A DNA stretch of 57,726 nucleotides from Bacteroidota bacterium. Lineage in GTDB: Bacteria; Bacteroidota; Bacteroidia; Chitinophagales; Chitinophagaceae. The stretch covers positions 1-57,726 of the forward strand of contig JAFDYC010000081.1 of the NCBI GenBank assembly GCA_018267625.1. Reading direction: 5' to 3'. The position numbers were made by a program, and so were the translations under genes. Within the stretch, counting starts at the first letter, position 1; each line of letters opens with the position of its first letter. Shown one piece after another: positions 17,501 to 26,306 of this stretch. The notes below the pieces were generated by a model. It was not told the DNA's origin, searched no databases, and saw nothing but the letters and a program-made list of their open reading frames with translations.

Positions 17501-20500
17501 ATTACCATCGGCCCAATAACCTGCGGAAGAAGTGAAGGAGGTAGAAGTATAACGTACATCACCCGCGTTGGACCAATCGGAATTACAGGGGTCATTATCG
17601 AAGCTTACATCTACTATCACATTGGAAGTGCCGTTCCAGACAAAAGGCGTACTAAACGTAAACGTCTGCCATCCGGTTCCGGAAGGAGTGAATGTGCTCG
17701 GGCCATAAACTGTAGTAAGGCCGGTACACACAAAAGAAGTAGAAGCAGTAGTCGTGGATGTATTCGCCATCTTAATCGTATAGCGCTTCATCGCATTTCC
17801 GTAATAGGTGGAGTTTAGATAGAAGGCAAGGCTATTAATTGGCCCTGCACCCATTCCTAATGCTGTAAGCTCACTCGCATGGATCATATATTGGTTATGG
17901 CTCGCCGTATAGAACTGGTAGAAGGGCATGTAGTAAGCACTACTGCTGGATGTACCGGTTCCCAGTGTCGTAGTACCACCAAACGGATTCACCGGAGTAG
18001 CTGTTAGTTGCACAGCAGCATTTTGGCAGATAGTCGGGTTCACCGGAGAAATGCTGGGAGCAGGTTCCTTAGGTGTTACATTCAGGCAAACTGAATCAAC
18101 CGCTGTACAACCAGAAAGTACATCAGTAGCGTACGCATAGTAGCAGGTCTTAGCGGTGGGATACACAGTTAATGGGGTGCCTGTTCCTGCCAGGCTTCCT
18201 CCCAGATTCGGGCTGTACCAGCTATAGAGGTAGGTACCATTAGTTGAAGTAGCAGTAAGCACTGCGGAGTCTCCGGTGCAAATACCCGGTGCGCTGACTG
18301 AGTTGGCAAAAATCGGCGTAGAGGGATTTACAGTTGCCGTAATCGGAACACGGGTACCGCTTTCGCAGGGGCCAGAGATTACGTTGTCGTAGAAGAACCA
18401 GTAGTAGTAAGTGTAAGGAGTTGTTCCGCCAATTACTGCACCCGTCATTTGTGCCCGTCCAGTTACACTCGAATAGTAGGGATAGCCAATATTCGGATAC
18501 TGGTAGTTATAATGCAGATAGAGCGAACTAGAAGTAGAACTGGGGTCTGCAACCAGAATATATTCGCCTGGAGGAATGTTTGTCCAGTTCAGGTTAATGA
18601 CCAGTTTAGCACTCAGGCTACCCATGCTGGCTGTAGTAATATTAATCGTAGCGCTCGTCTTTACTACATTTCCATAGTTAGCACTGCTGGGATCGTTATC
18701 TACAAGGGTCAGTGTCAACTGTCCGGTTGTTTGAGGATAAACCGTTGTAGAGTAAAAGTTCGTGGTGTCCTGGAATTTGAAGATTTCACCATAACCATAG
18801 TAGGGAGAAGTGTAGCTATAGTATGTTGAAGGGACCAAACCCAAATGTTCAATAGAGCCACCAGGCACCGTTGCCGTGGCATAATAGGTTACACTGCTTC
18901 CTAAATTGGGTGTCGTAAAGGAGTTGCCCGTTGCGATAGGATTAGGTGAAGTGGCTGTAGCATACCAGTTTACCCGTGCACCCGCACTCGGCGTCGCATT
19001 CAGGGTCACCTGACCAAAGCCGCAGCGGGTCGCACCACTATATGCAGTCAAAATAGGGTTGTTAACCGTAACCTTGTATGGAGTAGTGGTAGTCAGAACA
19101 GAACTTCCGCAATAAATAACGGCCCGATAGTAGGTAGTAGCCGTCAATACTGGAGTAACATAAGTTGGTGTAGTGGCGCCGGTAATATTGGTGAAGGGGC
19201 CGGATAATGAGCTGGAAGACTGCCATTGCATAGTAGCTCCAGACGGTGCCGGGTTAAGATTAATCGTCACAGAACCGGAAACGCAAAGGCTGCTCATGCT
19301 GGCAGATGTTACGAAAGAGGATGCACTCTGAATCGTAAAGGAATCCGGAGCAGGTGAAGCGTTCACCGGAGCATTGGCAGAACTCAAATTCACGGAAGTA
19401 GGACAGGAACCACCAAAGCTGGCCGTTACCGCACCCGTATAAGTACTAGATGTGACATCCTGAGCAATAACGAAATACTGGATTACCGTCCCGCCACTAA
19501 TAGTACCGGTAAGTTTACTATAATCCATAGTAAAGGTGAAGGTGCTGCCCGAGATGCTGGTCGGCTCCACGTACTTCCAGTTATTTGATGCCGAAGTGTT
19601 GCCACCGAAGGTGTTATTCTCAGTAGATTTCTTATAGTATAGACGGGGCTTCGTGCCGGCATTTGTATCCACGCCGGTCTGGTCTGTAATTGTAGCAACT
19701 ATTGTAGGCTGATTCGTACAGAATGTAATCGGTACGAGCGGAGTATATGAAATTTGAGGGGCAGCATTGTCATTTACTGTACCGCTAAATTCCAAAGCGC
19801 CAATATCCACCGGCGTGCCCCGTGTAACACCGGCCAAATCTGTCGTAATTGCAGGATTGCTCGTAGCAGTTCCGCCCTTTTCAGCATAAGAAGTGCCGCT
19901 GGGCACATATGCATTGGCAACGGAACCGGAAGCAGTCAGGTTATTTTCCGTCATCGAAGCCAGGTCGTGGCCAACGAAACTCTTAAACAAGCCGCAGGAG
20001 CCATTATTAAAGTTCGGGTCATTGGAAAGATTATATGTATTCACTGGTGAGGTGATACTGCCTTCTGCATACAGATAGCTGTTCGTTGCATTGGGTGCAT
20101 AATAGATGTTGCTGTTGCTGGTTGCCAGGAAGTTGCTGGGTGGGGTGCCTGTAGTACCATTATTCCGGCGCAGAGCGGCAACGCTACCTCCGGAACCCGG
20201 CAAAGCATTAACATACAAGATATTATTACGCAAGTCCAGCGTACCGGTATTGTAATAATAGAGACCCGTAGCACAGAAACCACTACCCGTTGGTGAACTG
20301 GTAGGGCTCATCCGAACAGTATTATTGTAGAATTTATAGTCGGCATTACCGGTAGTGAATATGCCTACATAGTTCGGGCTACCATAGGTGCTGGGCACAT
20401 CTAGGTTCGTCACCTCATTGTTGTAGAAATTCATGTCTTTACCCGCACCTCCGGCTGTGACATATAAACCATAAAGCTGCTGGCTGGCGCTAGTTGAGTT

Positions 20501-22642
20501 GGGCACACTCAGGTTTGAAACTACATTTCGGTAGAAATTATAATTCCCACCACTGGGGGATATGCCTAAATAACACCCTATGAGCGGTTGTGAAGTACTA
20601 GATACCACAATACTATCTAACCGATTATCATGGATATCCAAATCTCCATATCCGTAATAACCGATATAGTTATAAAGACCGGAACCAGAATTAATAGCAC
20701 GTAGGCTATTGTTGGCAACCACTTGTGTGCCTGTTTGGCCGTAGGCCCCTAAATAGTTATAGATGTATTGGTTTGCACCTTCTGTATGAAGGTTATATAA
20801 TTTATTCCCGTTAGCCGTACCCGAATCAGCATAATAACCTATAAAGTTATATATCTGTCCAGTATTACCACCATTCATACCAAGGTGAATATTTTGAATA
20901 ATATTACTATCTACATGCTGGTGGTAGTATCCCAGGTAATTGTAGGCATACGCTGAGCTGGCCTGCCAATTATCTATATATGCATGCGAAAAGCTAGAAG
21001 CTTTTTTCCCATAATACTGATAGCAGAAATTGTAGAAATACGTGTAACGAGAAGTTCCCGTATATCCAAACCAGTTGGTAAAGGTGTCATAGTCAAACCG
21101 GGAGCTGTCACCGAAATAGTACCCAATATAGTTATATATATACGAGTAGGTTGAGGTTACTCCACTAACGTCTATACTATCCATCTTGTTATGAGAAATA
21201 TCTGCCTGGGCATTGTAGGTGTAATTCGACCAGTTGTACATCCCATAGATGAAATTACTACCGGTACTTGTCGTCTGATCGGTAGAAATATTTTTGAACA
21301 CGTTATACTTCATTGTGAACGTCGAGTTCGCAGGGCAGTTGTACTGGTAGTTGTATGACAGATAAATATATCCAGGCCCGTTCCGGCTGATATTATTCAC
21401 CCGGTTGTAATTCATGTTGAAGGAAGAACAGCCATTATAATACGGGTAAAAAGCGTACACATAGTTATAGCTGCTGCCGGTTACATTGTTGGGTGCCCAG
21501 TTGATGTCGTGAACATTGTTATAATTTAAATTCAGTGTTTCACAGATGGCATTGGAAAGATAAATTCCATAAAAAGAAGCAGAGGTCACAGACAATCCAT
21601 TACCGGTCACCTCATTGTTTGTGATATTATAGGTTGCGCCGGCATCCGAACGGGAACTGGTAATGTAAACAGCTCCAATAGTTCCCGTGGTGTTGGGAGA
21701 AGTCATATTGAAGTAGTTATTCAAAACATTCATGTCTCCTCTACCCGGGCCCCAGTAAAGACCATAAGTAGTGGCATTCCCTGTTTGTGCGGTTGAAATG
21801 GCAAAATCATTATTCCGAACATAGGTCACGCTATCGTAATAGATATAAATACCGTATTTGACGCTGGTTCCTGAATTTCCACCTACGGTGATGTTATTTC
21901 CGGAAGCGGATGTCGTACCGCCTATTTCATTTTGCTTATCATAATTGGCAACGCTGGAGGAGCTACCATTGATGTAGATACCGCGGCAAACATTCGTTAT
22001 GGTATTAGCCGTAAACTTATTGTAGCTGTTGGCATCATTGGGGCCGTAGCTGCTAGTAGAAATGCTTGTGCTCGTAGCATTAGCGTGCGCTACATAAATA
22101 CCCGTTGAAGAGCTTTGATAACCGTTCAACGAAATCGAGCAGTTATTAATGGTCACGTGTTGGCAACCATCGTAAGGTGAAGAGGTATTCCTCTTGCCCA
22201 GCATAAAGCCCCACTCATTCCCCGGAGTAGAAGTAGTGGTGGTGGTGGTGGATACGTCCACCAGGCTAAAACTGTTTATGGTCACATAGTCGGTTCCCAG
22301 CAACCACCAGATACCATCATTGCTGCCGGTACCGGTGGGGCCGGTGATGGTATTACCATTACCGTTAAAGACGAGCGGATTTCCCGAGCTTAATGATGCA
22401 TTGAGTGTAGCACTGCCCAGCTTATAGCCCCCACTGGGAGCCGTCTGCGGATTGCTTCCAGACAAGACAATGGTAGCACCGCCCGTACCCACCCCGGATG
22501 TGTTTAGTGCGGTGATTACCGAAGCTAAGTCCGGATAAGTGGTACTCGGCACCGTGATGGTACCCGAAAGCTGTGCTTGGGAAGCCGCGCTGAAACATAG
22601 CAACGCCAGGCTTAGGCATAGGAAGCGGAATTGTGCTTTCAT
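14549..22642 (-). CDS. Giant T9SS-secreted protein: beta-helix-like region with Tyr-rich repeats, tandem Ig-like domains, sorting domain
   Basis: This 2697-residue protein begins with a signal peptide (MKAQFRFLCLSLALLCFSAA). Residues from about 25 to 930 resemble a right-handed parallel beta-helix rich in N-N-x-[IV] and [YN]-x-[FI] rungs. Within it (DNA about 20630-21480) is a block of repeats spaced 29-37 residues, many containing YNY[IL]GYY. The middle holds proline- and Ser/Thr-rich beta domains. From about residue 1800, ten tandem Ig-like domains of 75-90 residues follow, each with a cysteine near the start, YQWY or a variant in the middle, and a second cysteine near the end. It ends in a T9SS type A sorting domain (VYPNPTTGILKI, then NGTYLLFIYD). 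The likely role is a cell-surface or released adhesin; no catalytic motif was seen. Transcription would pass through 8.1 kb to the terminator at 14503. Confidence 0.93.
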   Translation of the reverse strand: MKAQFRFLCLSLALLCFSAASQAQLSGTITVPSTTYPDLASVITALNTSGVGTGGATIVLSGSNPQTAPSGGYKLGSATLNASLSSGNPLVFNGNGNTITGPTGTGSNDGIWWLLGTDYVTINSFSLVDVSTTTTTTSTPGNEWGFMLGKRNTSSPYDGCQHVTINNCSISLNGYQSSSTGIYVAHANATSTSISTSSYGPNDANSYNKFTANTITNVCRGIYINGSSSSVANYDKQNEIGGTTSASGNNITVGGNSGTSVKYGIYIYYDSVTYVRNNDFAISTAQTGNATTYGLYWGPGRGDMNVLNNYFNMTSPNTTGTIGAVYITSSRSDAGATYNITNNEVTGNGLSVTSASFYGIYLSNAICETLNLNYNNVHDINWAPNNVTGSSYNYVYAFYPYYNGCSSFNMNYNRVNNISRNGPGYIYLSYNYQYNCPANSTFTMKYNVFKNISTDQTTSTGSNFIYGMYNWSNYTYNAQADISHNKMDSIDVSGVTSTYSYIYNYIGYYFGDSSRFDYDTFTNWFGYTGTSRYTYFYNFCYQYYGKKASSFSHAYIDNWQASSAYAYNYLGYYHQHVDSNIIQNIHLGMNGGNTGQIYNFIGYYADSGTANGNKLYNLHTEGANQYIYNYLGAYGQTGTQVVANNSLRAINSGSGLYNYIGYYGYGDLDIHDNRLDSIVVSSTSQPLIGCYLGISPSGGNYNFYRNVVSNLSVPNSTSASQQLYGLYVTAGGAGKDMNFYNNEVTNLDVPSTYGSPNYVGIFTTGNADYKFYNNTVRMSPTSSPTGSGFCATGLYYYNTGTLDLRNNILYVNALPGSGGSVAALRRNNGTTGTPPSNFLATSNSNIYYAPNATNSYLYAEGSITSPVNTYNLSNDPNFNNGSCGLFKSFVGHDLASMTENNLTASGSVANAYVPSGTSYAEKGGTATSNPAITTDLAGVTRGTPVDIGALEFSGTVNDNAAPQISYTPLVPITFCTNQPTIVATITDQTGVDTNAGTKPRLYYKKSTENNTFGGNTSASNNWKYVEPTSISGSTFTFTMDYSKLTGTISGGTVIQYFVIAQDVTSSTYTGAVTASFGGSCPTSVNLSSANAPVNASPAPDSFTIQSASSFVTSASMSSLCVSGSVTINLNPAPSGATMQWQSSSSLSGPFTNITGATTPTYVTPVLTATTYYRAVIYCGSSVLTTTTPYKVTVNNPILTAYSGATRCGFGQVTLNATPSAGARVNWYATATSPNPIATGNSFTTPNLGSSVTYYATATVPGGSIEHLGLVPSTYYSYTSPYYGYGEIFKFQDTTNFYSTTVYPQTTGQLTLTLVDNDPSSANYGNVVKTSATINITTASMGSLSAKLVINLNWTNIPPGEYILVADPSSTSSSLYLHYNYQYPNIGYPYYSSVTGRAQMTGAVIGGTTPYTYYYWFFYDNVISGPCESGTRVPITATVNPSTPIFANSVSAPGICTGDSAVLTATSTNGTYLYSWYSPNLGGSLAGTGTPLTVYPTAKTCYYAYATDVLSGCTAVDSVCLNVTPKEPAPSISPVNPTICQNAAVQLTATPVNPFGGTTTLGTGTSSSSAYYMPFYQFYTASHNQYMIHASELTALGMGAGPINSLAFYLNSTYYGNAMKRYTIKMANTSTTTASTSFVCTGLTTVYGPSTFTPSGTGWQTFTFSTPFVWNGTSNVIVDVSFDNDPCNSDWSNAGDVRYTSTSFTSSAGYWADGNCTIQTCSPSGASSFTSTIRPNMLFGWGNGYVINWVPNVTGLYKNYPPASNPVSTSDGISTVWASPSTTQVYTAVVNANGCLSNPSNPDTVNVNAAPPTTITPAGPQAICSGNSVTLCAPSGATMTYQWYNGATAIAGATGNCYTATTAGNYSVQVTNANTGCTAKSAVTAVTVNTLPTVSISAGGPINICNGDSVVLSSTTNAGAGAIYQWYDGTTAIGAPQGTGPSFTAKSSGSFHLEVTKANGCTGISTPITVNVTTVPGTVTPSGTTTFCTGGSVQLCAPTSGAGSPYTYQWYSSGSAISSATSSCYTASTSGIYTVTVSSASTGCATTSTSTTVTVGAAPSSAITPSGSVVLCSSGSVTLTTNSAPGLSYQWYKNGTAITGANSSTLVVSNIASLGSGNYTVNVSITLTPSCNSTTASATSVSLSPTPTASFTAGSTTTFCAGDSVLFTYSGTTGVSYQWNVNGAPISGAIASTYKAKSGGSYTVTATTGAGCADTSNPTLVTVNPLPSATITASGPTAICSLANVSLCAPTGFVSYQWKVGGVNVATGGSSACYSASATGNYTVSVTDNNGCSNTSVPVGVLVNPLPVVTTSPTDTITICGGTTTTISGSPCNNTTYSYMWRNLTGYIGGATSCNYTTGTPGVYRLKVTDNLTGCADSSKAVTVITTTPPPATATRVGAATICDGDSSLLNANTGTGLSYQWNYNGSPIAGATAGSYYAKAQGSYTVTVSLGTCSSTSAAVSISVNPAPASYITYNTPLQFCEGSAVALNANIGTGITYLWYLNDTPTTNNSTLYVAMATGVYSLRTTNSLGCSSFSDTLHVTVWPAPHPTLSTTDVTMTTTQTYASYQWFLNNVAIGGATSQSYTATENGAYKVRVIDSNGCEGYSDLKFIQNVGITPTATSLAIKVYPNPTTGILKIDAPVKVKLALHDVTGKVVAEAVDVKQLDISRVANGTYLLFIYDMNGNAMRIDKVTKTAN

Positions 22643-23186
22643 AGAAGTCAGTTCAATAAAAGGCGACGTTTTAAAGAGGCAGACAAGAGCGCCTGCGCAG
22701 TTTTTAAATTTCGAAGAGGCAAATTATGCTCTTGCACATCAAGCATCCAAGTTTGTCTTGCTTTTTTTTACCAAAACTTTCCATTGACTTTAAAATTGGT
22801 TTAGCTATGACAATGAGCGGACTGCCGTATGGCAGAGCATTTACAGGGACGTTCTCAAATCTATATCCTGTTCTGAAGTTCCCTTTTGGTATTGTCCGGC
22901 TCCTTCAAAATCCAATAAAAAGAAGTTTGAATCAGGAAGCTTTCTTCACTTATCCAATTCAATCAATCCTTCTTCCGCAACGAAGAATAATTCGTTCACA
23001 TCACGCTGTACCCTAGTTATCTTGAAGCAGAATGTCCCTTCCTTCTATACTTGCCATCCCAAATCTTACTTCCGGCAGAGCTCATCCTGATGTTTTGAAT
23101 CACCATCATACTGAGTACCATTTACTATAAATTTGCCGCCTTTAAGAAAAACCCCTGTAACACACACAATCCCCTCTCTTTATTAA
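22643..23186. other. Divergent intergenic region, 544 nt, no gene supported
   Basis: This AT-rich gap separates the starts of the giant secreted-protein gene and the ppiD-like gene. I see a -7 box for the rightward gene (23128-23135) and one small perfect hairpin (CTGCC-GTAT-GGCAG, 22822-22835), and no clear TAnnTTTG on the minus strand for the giant gene. A 96-codon plus-strand frame at 22726-23016 has no start context, no family features and an amino-acid mix typical of noncoding AT-rich DNA. Confidence 0.6.
23128..23135 (+). promoter_or_regulatory. Bacteroidota -7 box of the ppiD-like gene (TAAATTTG)
   Basis: This is an exact TAnnTTTG match, 51 nt before the ATG at 23187. The nearest TTTG upstream is 30 nt away, longer than the usual 19-21 nt, so the -33 element is uncertain. 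Confidence 0.45.
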
Positions 23187-25328
23187 ATGGCGGTAATTCA
23201 AAAAATTCGGGATCGTTATGCGAAGCTGGCCGGTGGCGCAATCGCGATCTCGCTGGTGGCATTCATTTTAATGGATGGCCTCAATGGCGGTTTCGACAAG
23301 ATGTTTGGCAAGGATGCCGATGTCGCAAAAGTGGATGGCAAAGGCATTGATGGCCGTGAGTTTTCCAAAATGTCTCAGGACTACATCGCGCTGTCCGAAC
23401 TTTTCCGCAAGGGGCAGCCGATGACGGAAGAAGAGCAGGCCCAGCTACGCCAGCAATTGTTCGACCAGATGGTGAACGAAAAAATCATGGAAAAAGAATG
23501 CGACAAGCTGGGTATTGTCGTGTCGCCTACCGAAGAAAAAGAAATGTTCTCCGGTGCGAATCCGGAACCTGCCATCCAGAACTTTTTCAGTGTCGCTTTT
23601 GGTATTCAACAATGGGATCCCCGCATCGTAAAAGAGTTTGAATCCGAAGTCAAAAAAACTACAGAACCGAAGCTTCAGGAGTTGGGCCAGCAATGGGAAT
23701 CTCTGAAAACCTTTCTGCTCCGCTCTCGTCGTTTCCAAAAATATACTGCGCTGATTGCAGGCTCTGCCTATGTCCCGAAAGCCATACAGATGCTGCATGT
23801 AAAACAAGAACAGGAACGGGCTGATATCCGTTTTGTAAAAGTGCCCTATACCAGCATCCCGGATGCTCAGGTTTCCGTCAGCGATGCCGACATGAAGGAC
23901 TACATGCAACGTCATAAAGAACAATTCACTTTACTGGCGCCCACCCGCAATATTGAGTATGTAGCCTATGACGTAAAACCCGATGCCGATGATACTGCTC
24001 AGGCATTGGGTGCACTCGAAAAACTGCGCCCCTCGTTTATCACGGCAACAAATAATGAAGCCTTCGTAAACCGCAATTCAGAAGAGCGCTACAGCAAGGC
24101 CTATGTAACGAAAGCCCGCTACATGAGCCCAATGGCTGACACTATCCTCCGCGGCGCTGTAGGTGCCGTCTTCGGCCCATTCTTCGACAACGGAAGCTAT
24201 AAGATGGTCAAGGTGACCGGACGTAAAGAAATGCCGGACTCCGTTAGGGCAAAACATATCCTCATCGCTACGCAAAGCCAGCAAAACCAACAAGGACTCA
24301 GCGATACTCTAGCCCACCAGCGCGCAGATAGCCTCCTGGCTGCTTTGAAACACGGAGCCAATTTCGACTCGCTGGCAACCAAATTTTCTGACGACCCTGG
24401 CAGCAAAGTCAAAGGGGGCGACCTGGGCTATTTCAGCTACGGTGCCATGGTGCCTGAATTCAACGAATTCTGCTTCGATGGGAAAGTAGGAGAAGACACC
24501 GTCCTGCGCACCCAGTTTGGCTGGCACATCGTGCACATCACCGACCAGAAAGCATTTGAACCCGCCGTTCAATTAGCCACCGTTGCCAAAAGCCTGAACA
24601 TTGGTCAGAAAGCCGACCAGGCTCAGTTTGCTAAGGCCAATGAATTTGCCGGCCAAAACCGCACTAAAGACGCTTTCGATGCGGCAATCAAGAAAAATGG
24701 GCTGGATAAAAAATTAGCCAATGATATCCGCCCGCAGGACTATATCATTCCCGGCCTCGGCGCCTCCCGCGATATCATCCGCTGGGCTTATGCTGCCAAA
24801 CTCGGCGATGTAAGCGACCCCATTCACCTCGACAACCGCTATGTGGTAGCGACGGTTACGGCTATCAATGAGCCAGGATTACGCCCCCTGGATGCAAACC
24901 TCAAACCGCAAATCGAAAACCTGGTGCGCGTAGAGAAAAAGGCAAAAATGATTGCGGATAAATACAAGGGTGCCAGCTCGCTCGACGCTCTGGCCCAGCA
25001 AGCCGGCCTCAGTGTGGACCATGCCGATTCCGTCCGGGGCAACGCCTCCTTTGCACCCGGCATTGGCTTTGAACCCAAGCTGCTCGGCTATACGTTCTAT
25101 CCCAAATTCCAGCTCAACACCCTTTCTCCCGCTATCCAGGGCGGCGAAGGCGTATTCTTTGTGAGTGTCACCCGGCGCAGTGAGGATACACAGCCTATGG
25201 ATCCTCAGGCCCTGTCCATGCAGATGAAAATGCAGGACATGCAGCTCAAGAATATGATCAATCAGACAATCACCGAAAGCCTGCGCAGACACGCAGAAAT
25301 CAAGGTGAAGCCGGAGAATATTTTCTAA
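23187..25328 (+). CDS. Membrane-anchored periplasmic peptidyl-prolyl isomerase (PpiD/SurA type)
   Basis: This 713-residue protein starts with a short basic segment and one membrane helix (about residues 14-33, LAGGAIAISLVAFILMDGL), leaving the rest in the periplasm. A SurA-like N-terminal chaperone region follows (KVDGKGIDGREFSKM..., then EEQAQLRQQLFDQMVNEKIM). A parvulin domain lies at about 353-450: VRAKHILIA, FDSLATKFSDDPGSKVKGGDLGYF in two pieces, and FGWHIVHI. This is the PpiD architecture, a foldase for proteins leaving the Sec translocon. With several exported proteins nearby it may help their folding before T9SS transit, but that link is inference. A terminator follows at 25353. Confidence 0.92.
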   Translation: MAVIQKIRDRYAKLAGGAIAISLVAFILMDGLNGGFDKMFGKDADVAKVDGKGIDGREFSKMSQDYIALSELFRKGQPMTEEEQAQLRQQLFDQMVNEKIMEKECDKLGIVVSPTEEKEMFSGANPEPAIQNFFSVAFGIQQWDPRIVKEFESEVKKTTEPKLQELGQQWESLKTFLLRSRRFQKYTALIAGSAYVPKAIQMLHVKQEQERADIRFVKVPYTSIPDAQVSVSDADMKDYMQRHKEQFTLLAPTRNIEYVAYDVKPDADDTAQALGALEKLRPSFITATNNEAFVNRNSEERYSKAYVTKARYMSPMADTILRGAVGAVFGPFFDNGSYKMVKVTGRKEMPDSVRAKHILIATQSQQNQQGLSDTLAHQRADSLLAALKHGANFDSLATKFSDDPGSKVKGGDLGYFSYGAMVPEFNEFCFDGKVGEDTVLRTQFGWHIVHITDQKAFEPAVQLATVAKSLNIGQKADQAQFAKANEFAGQNRTKDAFDAAIKKNGLDKKLANDIRPQDYIIPGLGASRDIIRWAYAAKLGDVSDPIHLDNRYVVATVTAINEPGLRPLDANLKPQIENLVRVEKKAKMIADKYKGASSLDALAQQAGLSVDHADSVRGNASFAPGIGFEPKLLGYTFYPKFQLNTLSPAIQGGEGVFFVSVTRRSEDTQPMDPQALSMQMKMQDMQLKNMINQTITESLRRHAEIKVKPENIF

Positions 25329-25352
25329 TCATTCAGGAATTGAATGCTACAG

Positions 25353-25382
25353 GAGGCTGCCTCAAAAGGGTGGCCTCTTTTT
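25353..25382 (+). terminator. Rho-independent terminator after the ppiD-like gene
   Basis: This is an imperfect stem from GAGGCTGCC to GGTGGCCTC around a CAAAAG-type loop, followed by a run of five T, 25 nt past the stop at 25328. The same GAGGCTGCC stem appears in the hairpin at 57583-57609. Confidence 0.7.
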
Positions 25383-25427
25383 ATGTTTGAAAATTTTTTT
25401 GAAGCCGGCAGCAGCGCCCTGATAGAG

Positions 25428-25561
25428 CTTCCGTTGCGTCGCACTTTGAGGGGTACGTGCTGCTATTGGGCATTGCTCCAAAAAAGTGAAGCACCTCCAC
25501 GCACAGTTTCCAGGGAAAGCCAGGCAGCGAAATCTTGCTGAAGCGTGCGACGCAACGGAAG
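25428..25561. repeat. 17-bp perfect inverted repeat pair enclosing 100 nt
   Basis: The left arm CTTCCGTTGCGTCGCAC (25428-25444) is the exact reverse complement of the right arm at 25545-25561. The enclosed 100 nt have no long ORF and no transposase motif. Similar GAAGCCGG(C/G) sequences lie just outside both arms. This could be a small non-autonomous element, two inverted copies of a dispersed intergenic repeat, or a long-range RNA stem. It fills most of the 336-nt gap between the ppiD-like and DUF2480 genes; I see no gene in that gap. Confidence 0.7.
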
Positions 25562-25652
25562 CCGGGTAGCGATATGAAGCCGATAAAAAAAAGTAACGTC
25601 CTCTTCATACAATTTGAAACAGTGTGCGGCAATTCAGCCCGGATAGTGCTTG

Positions 25653-25660
25653 TAGTTTTG
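25653..25660 (+). promoter_or_regulatory. -7 box (TAGTTTTG) four bases before the DUF2480 start
   Basis: This is an exact TAnnTTTG match ending 4 nt before the ATG at 25665. If used, transcription would begin at or inside the start codon, giving a leaderless mRNA. Confidence 0.45.
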
Positions 25661-25664
25661 CAAC

Positions 25665-26192
25665 ATGGAAACCGGTGTAGAAACGATACGAAACAAAGTG
25701 GCCGAGAGTGGCATCCTGACGCTGGACCTGGCTCCTTTTATTCCTGCGGAAAACAGCCTTGCCTTCTTCGACCTGAAGCCTTTTCTATTTATGGAAATGA
25801 TACTTCGGGAGAAGGACTACCGTGCCGCTTTGCAGGCACAGGACTGGAGCGCTTTTTCTGGTAAGCATGTAGCTCTTGGCTGCAGCACGGATGCCGTCAT
25901 TCCCGTATGGGCCTATATGCTGGCCGCTGCCTATTTACAACCTGTGGCGGCATCGGTTCATTTTTCCTCTCTGGAAGACATGCCAGCCCTGGCTATGACC
26001 GCCACCATCGCCGGTCTCGATGTATCGGAATATACCGGGAAGCGTGTGGTGTTGAAAGGCTGTGGCGAGGTGGCCGTGCCTGCCGAAGCCTATGTAGCAG
26101 CCGCCGCACGCCTGCGCCCGGTGGTGAAATCGCTGATGTATGGGGAACCTTGCTCGACTGTCCCTGTCTATAAGGCGAAGCCCGGTGCCTGA
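25665..26192 (+). CDS. DUF2480 family protein
   Basis: This 175-residue protein matches the Bacteroidota DUF2480 family from end to end as I recall it: VAESGILTLDL near the N-terminus, FDLKPFLFMEMILREKDYR (36-54), HVALGCSTDAVIPVWAYML (68-86), a short variable middle, RVVLKGCGEVAVPAEAYV (126-143) and the ending VVKSLMYGEPCSTVPVY. Conserved cysteines are in GCSTD, KGCGE and EPCSTVP, which could bind a metal or form a redox site, but no function is established. It is 114 nt upstream of the L,D-transpeptidase gene on the same strand. Confidence 0.85.
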   Translation: METGVETIRNKVAESGILTLDLAPFIPAENSLAFFDLKPFLFMEMILREKDYRAALQAQDWSAFSGKHVALGCSTDAVIPVWAYMLAAAYLQPVAASVHFSSLEDMPALAMTATIAGLDVSEYTGKRVVLKGCGEVAVPAEAYVAAAARLRPVVKSLMYGEPCSTVPVYKAKPGA

Positions 26193-26306
26193 TGCCTGTG
26201 GTGCGCTGGAACATACTGGAAGCGTGGCCAGGAACCGGTCTCTCTGCCTGCTTTTTTCTAAACGGTTAGATTCGCGCTTCCCCTTTCGAACAAGAGAGCA
26301 ACCCTG

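Noticed and set aside
20600..21500. Possible CRISPR or tandem DNA repeat in the giant gene
   Set aside because: The repeats are at protein level with varied codons and irregular spacing, and no identical DNA direct repeats with unique spacers are seen.
22726..23016. 96-codon frame in the gap before the ppiD-like gene
   Set aside because: It has no start context, no promoter and no recognisable protein features; AT-rich noncoding sequence explains it.
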